Assembly (NCBI RefSeq): GCF_000015285.1
Contig: NC_008709.1
Location: 2,914,001 to 2,978,000, forward strand
From: Psychromonas ingrahamii 37
GTDB lineage: Bacteria > Pseudomonadota > Gammaproteobacteria > Enterobacterales > Psychromonadaceae
Length of the DNA stretch: 64,000 nt
Reading direction: 5' to 3'
Shown here: in pieces, positions 1 through 10,300 of the stretch
How positions within the stretch are numbered: the first letter of the stretch is position 1
Layout of the letters: every line of letters starts with the position of its first letter
Translations under genes and position numbers: made by a program
The notes under the pieces: model-generated
Seen by the model: only the letters and a program-made list of their open reading frames with translations
Database searches by the model: none
Told to the model about the DNA's origin: nothing

Positions 1-1380
1 GCGACAATCAGCAACCTAGGCCTGATAGGCAGTCAAGTAACCGGCGGTGCCGGTACCGGCGCGCTGGCCGGCAGCGTCGCCAGCACCACCATCAGCACCA
101 TCAGCAACGTCTATTCAACACAGAATGTGAACACCGCTGCCGCTGCCGCCGACACCGGCGGCCTGGTAGGCAGCGTTGCCGGTGCCGGCGCCATCAATAT
201 CAGCAACAGCTACACCACAGGTGATGTGACGGGCAAGGCTGGTACCGGTGGCCTGGTGGGCAGCATTGCCGGCACCAATGCCAGCATCATCAGTAACAGC
301 TATGCGACCGGCAAGGTGGACGGCGATGCCGGCACCGGCGGGCTGGTCGGCAGCATTGCCGGTATAGGCGGCTGCGAAATCAGCAACAGCTACGCCACCG
401 GCACGACGGTGAAGGGCAATGCCGGCACCGGCGGACTAGTCGGCAGTATTGCCGGCGCAGCGTCGGGCAATGCCAGCAATATCAGCTTCAGCTATGCGAC
501 CGGCAATGTGGCCGGCGATGCGGCCAGCGGCGGGCTGGTCGGCAGTATTGCCGGCGACGATACGGGAGCACCCAGCAATATCAGTGACAGTTACGCGACT
601 GGCAATGTCAACGCCACTCCTGCAGCAGGTGGCTCCGGCGCGGGCGGGCTAGTAGGCAGCCTTGCCGTCAACTCCGGCAATATCAGTAATAGTTATGCGA
701 CTGGCGATGTAACCAACACAGGTTCCGCCACTGGCGGCCTGGTGGGCAGCACATCGGCCTCGGGCACGATTGCCAATAGCTGTGCGTCCGGCGACGTGCT
801 GGGTGACGGCGCTGCTGCCGGCGGTCTCGTCGGCAGCAGCGCGGGTTCCGAGGCTATTATCAACACTTACGCCACCGGCAATGTCGAGAGCGTCGGCGCA
901 GGCACCGGTGGACTGATTGGCAGTAACACCAGCGGTATAATCATGGCCAGCTTTGCCTCAGGCAAGGTCAACGGCGGTGGTGCTGGCACTGGCGGCCTGG
1001 CCGGTAGCAATACTTCGGGAGCGATCAGCCAAAGTTTTTCTGTGAGTAATGTGACTGGTGCGGCTCGTTCCATCGCAGAACATGTTACCGCAGATAACAA
1101 CAGCACACCCTTAATCTATAACGCCACGGCGACCAATGGCGCCTCCGTGGGCGGATTAGTGGGCAGCAACGCAGGATTACTTGCTAATACCTATGCCGCA
1201 GGGGATGTGATCGGCTACGCTGCCGGAATAGGTGGTTTAGTCGGAGATAATCAGACCGGTGGAACCATTGCTGCAACCAGCTATTCTTCAGGCACAGTGA
1301 CCGACAAGGATGGCATAGTAACGAACGCTGCTCGCGCCACTATCGAGGAAGGTGGAACAATTGATACTTCCGGCGATATC
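1..1380 (+). repeat. GLUG-motif repeat region of the adhesin
   Basis: About a dozen imperfect units of 25-40 residues carry GGLVGS followed by a stretch like ISNSYATG. They diverge more from one another than the MBG/YDG units downstream, so this looks like an older array. GLUG motifs are known from bacterial cell-surface proteins; the array is expected to form an elongated stalk. Confidence 0.8.
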
Positions 1381-4300
1381 TGGAAGACAGTCACTGGCGG
1401 CAACCCTGTTCTTGCAAATATAGACAAGACGCTGACGCTATCGACCACAAGTTTCACAAAAACTTACGATGGCAGCGCATACAGCGGCACAACAGCCCTG
1501 TCATCTTCATGCTGCGTCGATATTATGACCGCAAGCTTTCCGACCACAGATGTCAATGCAGGTGACTACACCATCACCCCATTACTTACTTTGACCAATA
1601 CAGCACTGTCCTCCTATTTCACCGTTGCCGATGTTGCGCTGACCATCACGCAAGCCCCCTTGGCACTGAGCACCAACAACATCACTAAGACCTACGACGG
1701 CCTCAAAACAGCGTCGAGTACGGCAATTATAAGCAGCGGTACGCTGTTTGCTGACGATGCCCTCACCGGTGGCACCTTCGCCTTTACCGATAAGAACGCC
1801 GGCAGCGGCAACAAAACGGTCTCCACCAGCGGTGTTACAGTTGGTGATGGTACCCACAATGACAACTACAACGTCAGTTATATCAAGAACACGACCAGCA
1901 CCATCGACAAGGCCGCGCTAACGGTCACCGCCGATAACCAGAGCCGTACCTACGGTGCCGTCAATCCCGCCCTGACCAGCAGCCTGACCGGTTTTGTCAA
2001 TGGCGAGACCGACAGTGTATTGACGGGGGCCGGCAGCGCCACTACCTCCGCCGACGCCACGACCGGTGCCGGCACGGCAACTATTACCGCCGGTGTTGGC
2101 AGCTTGGCATCCAGCAACTACGACTTCAGTTCAGTGAATGGCATCTTGACCATCGACAAGGCCGCGCTAACGGTTACAGCCGATAACCAGAGCCGTACCT
2201 ACGGTGCCGTCAACCCCGCCCTGACCAGCAGCCTGACCGGTTTTGTCAATGGCGAGACCGACAGTGTATTGACGGGGGCCGGCAGCGCCACCACCACCGC
2301 CGACGCCACGACCGGTGCCGGTACGGCAACGATTACCGCCGGTGTTGGCAGCTTGGCATCCAGCAACTACGACTTCAGTTCAGTGGATGGCATCTTGACC
2401 ATCGACAAGGCCGCGCTAACGGTTACAGCCGATAACCAGAGCCGCACCTACGGTGCCGTCAATCCCGCCCTGACCAGCAGCCTGACCGGTTTTGTCAATG
2501 GCGAGACCGACAGTGTATTGACGGGGGCCGGCAGCGCCACTACCACCGCCGACGCCACGACCGGTGCCGGTACGGCAACGATTACCGCCGGTGTTGGCAG
2601 CTTGGCATCCAGCAACTACGACTTCAGTTCAGTGAATGGCATCTTGACCATCGACAAGGCCGCGCTAACGGTCACGGCCGATAACCAGAGCCGTACCTAC
2701 GGTGCCGTCAACCCCGCCCTGACCAGCAGCCTGACCGGTTTTGTCAATGGCGAGACCGACAGTGTATTGACGGGGGCCGGCAGCGCCACCACCACCGCCG
2801 ACGCCACGACCGGTGCCGGTACGGCAACGATTACCGCCGGTGTTGGCAGCTTGGCATCCAGCAACTACGACTTCAGTTCAGTGAATGGCATCTTGACCAT
2901 CGACAAGGCCGCGCTAACGGTCACGGCCGATAACCAGAGCCGTACCTACGGTGCCGTCAACCCCGCCCTGACCAGCAGCCTGACCGGTTTTGTCAATGGC
3001 GAGACCGACAGTGTATTGACGGGGGCCGGCAGCGCCACTACCACCGCCGACGCCACGACCGGTGCCGGTACGGCAACGATTACCGCCGGTGTTGGCAGCT
3101 TGGCATCCAGCAACTACGACTTCAGTTCAGTGAATGGCATCTTGACCATCGACAAGGCCGCGCTAACGGTCACGGCCGATAACCAGAGCCGCACCTACGG
3201 TGCCGTCAATCCCGCCCTGACCAGCAGCCTGACCGGTTTTGTCAATGGCGAGACCGACAGTGTATTGACGGGGGCCGGCAGCGCCACTACCACCGCCGAC
3301 GCCACGACCGGTGCCGGTACGGCAACGATTACCGCCGGTGTTGGCAGCTTGGCATCCAGCAACTACGACTTCAGTTCAGTGAATGGCATCTTGACCATCG
3401 ACAAGGCCGCGCTAACGGTCACGGCCGATAACCAGAGCCGTACCTACGGTGCCGTCAACCCCGCCCTGACCAGCAGCCTGACCGGTTTTGTCAATGGCGA
3501 GACCGACAGTGTATTGACGGGGGCCGGCAGCGCCACCACCACCGCCGACGCCACGACCGGTGCCGGTACGGCAACGATTACCGCCGGTGTTGGCAGCTTG
3601 GCATCCAGCAACTACGACTTCAGTTCAGTGGATGGCATCTTGACCATCGACAAGGCCGCGCTAACGGTTACAGCCGATAACCAGAGCCGCACCTACGGTG
3701 CCGTCAATCCCGCCCTGACCAGCAGCCTGACCGGTTTTGTCAATGGCGAGACCGACAGTGTATTGACGGGGGCCGGCAGCGCCACTACCACCGCCGACGC
3801 CACGACCGGTGCCGGTACGGCAACGATTACCGCCGGTGTTGGCAGCTTGGCATCCAGCAACTACGACTTCAGTTCAGTGAATGGCATCTTGACCATCGAC
3901 AAGGCCGCGCTAACGGTCACGGCCGATAACCAGAGCCGTACCTACGGTGCCGTCAACCCCGCCCTGACCAGCAGCCTGACCGGTTTTGTCAATGGCGAGA
4001 CCGACAGTGTATTGACGGGGGCCGGCAGCGCCACCACCACCGCCGACGCCACGACCGGTGCCGGTACGGCAACGATTACCGCCGGTGTTGGCAGCTTGGC
4101 ATCCAGCAACTACGACTTCAGTTCAGTGGATGGCATCTTGACCATCGACAAGGCCGCGCTAACGGTTACAGCCGATAACCAGAGCCGCACCTACGGTGCC
4201 GTCAATCCCGCCCTGACCAGCAGCCTGACCGGTTTTGTCAATGGCGAGACCGACAGTGTATTGACGGGGGCCGGCAGCGCCACCACCACCGCCGACGCCA

Positions 4301-7300
4301 CGACCGGTGCCGGCACGGCAACGATTACCGCCGGTGTTGGCAGCTTGGCATCCAGCAACTACGACTTCAGTTCAGTGGATGGCATCTTGACCATCGACAA
4401 GGCCGCGCTAACGGTCACGGCCGATAACCAGAGCCGCACCTACGGTGCCGTCAACCCCGCCCTGACCAGCAGCCTGACCGGTTTTGTCAATGGCGAGACC
4501 GACAGCGTATTGACGGGGGCCGGCAGCGCCACCACCACCACCGCCGATGCCACAACCGGTGCCGGCACGGCAACGATTACCGCCGGTGTTGGCAGTTTGG
4601 CATCCAGCAACTACGACTTCAGTTCAGTGGATGGCATCTTGACCATCGACAAGGCAGATCTGACCCTCAACGGTACGCGTATCTACGACGGCACCAACGG
4701 GGTTACAGGTAGTGTACTCACCGCAACCGGCGTCAACGGCGAAACCTTTGCGGTTAACGGCACCGGCGCTACCGGCAACCTAGCCAGCAAAGATGTGCAG
4801 TCCGCAACAGGACTAGTCAACCTCGATGGCCTCGACTTAGGTAACGGCGTCGACGGCGGCCTTTCCACAAACTACAACGCACTGAGCATTGCTGACAGTG
4901 CGGTCAGTATCACCCAAGCCGATCTGACCCTGGGTGCCAATAACATCAGCAAAACCTATGACGGCAGCCTGACGGCATCGGGTACAGCCGCAGTCACCAG
5001 CGGTACGCTGTTTACGGGCGACACCCTCACCGGTGGCACCTTCGCCTTTACCGATAAGAACGTTGGCAGCGGCGACAAGACCGTCACCGTCAGCGGCGTG
5101 ACTGTCTCTGATGGCACTAACGCTGGTAACTACAACCTCAGTTATGCCGATAATGTAACCAGCACCATCAATCAAGCGGCCTTGACCCTGGGTGCCAATA
5201 ACATCAGCAAAACCTATGACGGCAGCCTGACGGCATCGGGTACAGCCGCAGTGACCAGCGGTACCCTGTTTACGGGCGACACCCTCACCGGTGGCACCTT
5301 CGCCTTTACCGACAAGAACGTCGGCAGCGGCAACAAGACGGTCACCACCAGCGGCGTGACCGTCTCTGACGGCACTAACGCCAGCAACTACAGCGTTAGC
5401 TACGCTGATAATACGGCCAGCACCATCACCGCCAAAGCATTAACTGCCACGGTGGCAGCGCCAAACAAAATCTATGACGGCAACAGCACCGCGGCACCGA
5501 CACTCTCTATCACCACTGGTCTGGTCGGTGCGGAAACACTGGGCGTCAACGGCACCGCCAGCTTCAACAGCAAGAATGTGGCCAACGCTAATCTGGTCAC
5601 GGTCGATACCACCACCCTGACCAACGGCAGCAATGGCGGTCTGGCCGGCAACTACAGCCTGGCGAGCGGACAAACTGTGGCAGCGAGCATCACCGCCAAA
5701 GCATTAACCGCCACGGTGGCAGCGCCAAACAAAATCTATAACGGCAACGGCACAGCGGCTCCAACACTCTCTATCACCGCTGGTCTGGTCGGTGCAGAAA
5801 CACTGGGCGTCAACGGCACCGCAAGCTTTAACAGCAATAATGTGGCGGACGCTAATCTGGTCACGATCGATACCACCACCCTGACCAACGGCAGCAATGG
5901 CGGTCTGGCCGGCAACTACAGTCTGGTGGGCGGACAAACTGTGGCAGCGAGCATCACCGCCAAAGTATTAACCGCAACAGTTGCAGCGCCAAGCAAAATC
6001 TATGATGGCAACGGCACAGCGGCTCCAACACTCTCTATCACCGCTGGTCTGGTCGGTGCAGAAACACTGGGCGTCAACGGCACCGCAAGCTTTAACAGCA
6101 ATAATGTGGCGGACGCTAATCTGGTCACGGTCGATACCACCGCCCTGACCAATGGCAGCAATGGCGGTCTGGCCGGCAACTACAGCCTGGTGAGCGGGCA
6201 AACCGTGGCAGCGAGCATAACCGCCAAAGCATTAACCGCCACAGTGGCAGCGCCAAGCAAAATCTATGACGGCAACGGCACCGCGGCACCGACACTCTCT
6301 ATCACCGCTGGTCTGGTCGGTGCAGAAACACTGGGCGTCAACGGCACCGCAAGCTTTAACAGCAATAATGTGGCGGACGCTAATCTGGTCACAGTCGATA
6401 CCACCACCCTGACCAACGGTGACAATGGCGGTCTGGCCGGCAACTACAGTCTGGTGGGCGGACAAACTGTGGCAGCGAGCATCACCGCCAAAGCATTAAC
6501 CGCAACAGTTGCAGCGCCAAGCAAAATCTATGATGGCAACGGCACAGCGACTCCAACACTCTCTATCACCGCTGGTCTGGTCGGTGCGGAAACACTGGGC
6601 GTCAACGGCACCGCAAGCTTTAACAGCAATAATGTGGCGGACGCTAATCTGGTCACGGTCGATACTACCGCCCTGACCAATGGCAGCAATGGCGGTCTGG
6701 CCGGCAACTACAGCCTGGTGAGCGGGCAAACCGTGGCAGCGAGCATAACCGCCAAAGCATTAACCGCCACAGTGGCAGCGCCAAGCAAAATCTATGACGG
6801 CAACGGCACCGCGGCACCGACACTCTCTATCACCGCTGGTCTGGTCGGTGCAGAAACACTGGGCGTCAACGGCACCGCCAGCTTTAACAGCAATAATGTG
6901 GCGGACGCTAATCTGGTCACGATCGATACCACCACCCTGACCGATGGCAGCAATGGCGGTCTGGCCGGCAACTACAGCCTGGTGAGCGGGCAAACCGTGG
7001 CAGCGAGCATAACCGCCAAAGCATTAACCGCCACAGTGGCAGCGCCAAGCAAAATCTATGACGGCAACGGCACCGCGGCACCGACACTCTCTATCACCGC
7101 TGGTCTGGTCGGTGCAGAAACACTGGGCGTCAACGGCACAGCAAGCTTTAACAGTAATAATGTGGCGGACGCTAATCTGGTCACAGTCGATACCACCACC
7201 CTGACCAACGGTGACAATGGCGGTCTGGCCGGCAACTACAGTCTGGTGGGCGGACAAACTGTGGCAGCGAGCATCACCGCCAAAGCATTAACGGCAACGG

Positions 7301-10300
7301 TGGCAGCGCCAAGCAAAATCTATGACGGCAACGGCACAGCGGCTCCAACACTCTCTATCACCGCTGGTCTGGTCGGTGCGGAAACACTGGGCGTCAACGG
7401 CACCGCCAGCTTCAACAGCAAGAATGTGGCGGACGCTAATCTGGTCACAGTCGATACCACCACCCTGACCAACGGTGACAATGGCGGTCTGGCCGGCAAC
7501 TACAGTCTGGTGGGCGGACAAACTGTGGCAGCGAGCATCACCGCCAAAGCATTAACCGCCACAGTGGCAACGCCAAGCAAAATCTATGATGGCAACGGCA
7601 CAGCGACTCCAACACTCTCTATCACCGCTGGTCTGGTCGGTGCAGAAACACTGGGCGTCAACGGCACCGCCAGCTTCAACAGCAAGAAGGTGGCGGACGC
7701 TAATCTGATCACGGTCGATACCACCGCCCTGACCAATGGCAGCAATGGTGGTCTGGCCGGCAACTACAGCCTGGTGAGCGGGCAAACCGTGGCAGCGAGC
7801 ATCACCGCCAAAGCATTAACCGCCACAGTGGCAGCGCCAAGCAAAATCTATGACGGCAACGGCACCGCGGCACCAACACTCTCTATCACCGCTGGTCTGG
7901 TCGGTGCAGAAACACTGGGCGTCAACGGCACCGCAAGCTTTAACAGCAATAATGTGGCGGACGCTAATCTGGTCACGATCGATACCACCACCCTGACCAA
8001 CGGCAGCAATGGCGGTCTGGCCGGCAACTACAGCCTAGCGAGCGGGCAAGCCGTGGCAGCGAACATTACGGCCAAAGACGTAACGGTTAATGCCACCGCC
8101 AATAACAAAACCTACGATGGCAATACGACTGCTGCACTAACGGATATCACCTTCAATGGCCTGATCGGCACCGAGGCGCTTGATTTAAGCGGCCAGTTCA
8201 GCGACCAGAACGCGGCTGCTAATAAAGGCGTCACCGTGGCAGGCGTTGATACCACCACCGGCCTGGCCAGCAATTATAATATTACCAATCCGACCGGACT
8301 GACAGCGGACATTACGGCCAAAGACGTCACGGTGAATGCCACCGCCAATAATAAAACCTACGATGGCGATAATGTTGCTGCACTGACCAATATTACCTTT
8401 AATGGCCTGATCGGCAGCGAGGCCCTTGATCTAAGCGGCCAGTTCAGCGACCAGAATGCGGCTGCCAATAAAGGCGTTACCGTAACGGGTGTTGATACCA
8501 CCACCGGCCTGGCCAGTAATTATAATATTACCAATCCAACCGGCCTGGTAGCCGACATTACCGCCAAAGACTTGACCGTTAACGCCACCGCCAATAACAA
8601 AACCTACGATGGTAATACAGTTGCCGCGCTGACGGATATCACCTTTAGCGGCCTGATCGGCACCGAGGCGCTTGATTTAAGCGGCCAATTTAGCGACCAG
8701 AATGCGGCTGCTAATAAAGGCGTTACCGTAGCAGGCGTTGATACCACAAACGGCCTGGCGAGTAATTATAATATTACCAGTCCAACCGGCCTGACAGCCG
8801 ACATTACCGCCAAAGACGTCACGGTGAATGCCACCGCCAATAACAAAACCTACGATGGCGATGCGGTTGCTGCACTGACCAATATTACCTTTAATGGCCT
8901 AATTGGCAGCGAGGCGCTTGATTTAAGCGGCCAGTTCAGCGACCAGAACGCGGCTACTAATAAAGGCGTTACCGTAGCAGGCGTTGATACCACAACCGGC
9001 CTGGCCAGCAATTACAATATTACCAATCCAACCGGCCTGACAGCGGACATTACGGCCAAAGACGTCACGGTGAATGCCACCGCCAATAATAAAACCTACG
9101 ATGGCGATAATGTTGCTGCACTGACCAATATTACCTTTAATGGCCTGATCGGCAGCGAGGCCCTTGATCTAAGCGGCCAGTTCAGCGACCAGAATGCGGC
9201 TGCTAATAAAGGCGTTACCGTAGCAGGCTTTGATACCACCACCGGCCTGGCCAGCAATTACAATATTACCAATCCAACCGGCCTGACAGCCGACATTACC
9301 GCCAAAGACGTCACGGTGAATGCCACCGCCAATAACAAAACCTACGATGGCAATACGACTGCTGCCTTGACGGATATCACCTTCAATGGCCTGATCGGCA
9401 GCGAGGCGCTTGATTTAAGCGGCCAGTTCAGTGGCCAGAACGTCGCTGCTAATAAAGGCGTCACCGTAGCAGGCGTTGATACCACCACTGGCCTGGCAAG
9501 TAATTACAATATTACCAATCCGACCAGCCTGGTAGCGGACATTACCGCCAAAGACGTCACGGTGAATGCCACCGCCAATAACAAAATCTACGATGGCGAT
9601 AATGTTGCTGCACTGAGCAATATTACCTTTAATGGCCTAATTGGCAGCGAGGCGCTTGATTTAAGCGGCCAGTTTAGCGACCAGAATGCGGCTGCTAATA
9701 AAGGCGTTACCGTAGCAGGCGTTGATACCACCACCGGCCTGGCAAGTAATTATAATATTACCAATCCGACCGGCCTGGTAGCGGACATTACCGCCAAAGA
9801 CGTCACGGTGAATGCCACCGCCAATAACAAAACCTACGATGGTGATGCGGTTGCTGCACTGACCAATATTACCTTTAACGGCCTAATTGGCAGCGAGGCG
9901 CTTGATCTAAGCGGCCAGTTCAGCGACCAGAACGCGGCTACCAATAAAGGCGTTACCGTGGCAGGCGTTGATACCACCACCGGCCTGGCAAGTAATTATA
10001 ATATTACCAATCCGAGCGGCCTGGTAGCTGACATTACCGCCAAAGACGTCACGGTTAATGCCACTGCCAATAACAAAACCTACGATGGCAATACAGTTGC
10101 TGCACTGACCAATATTACCTTTAACGGCCTAATCGGCAGCGAGGCGCTTGATTTAAGCGGCCAGTTTAGCGACCAGAACGCGGCTACCAATAAAGTCGTT
10201 ACCGTAACGGGTGTTGATACCACCACCGGCCTGGCCAGTAATTATAATATTACCAATCCGACTGGACTGACAGCGGACATTACCACCAAAGACGTCACGG

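Noticed and set aside
5440-7785. Nine minus-strand frames of 77 codons at 264-bp spacing
   Set aside because: They are shadows of the 264-bp YDG units: each repeat gives the same antisense frame. Composition is implausible and there are no independent ribosome sites.
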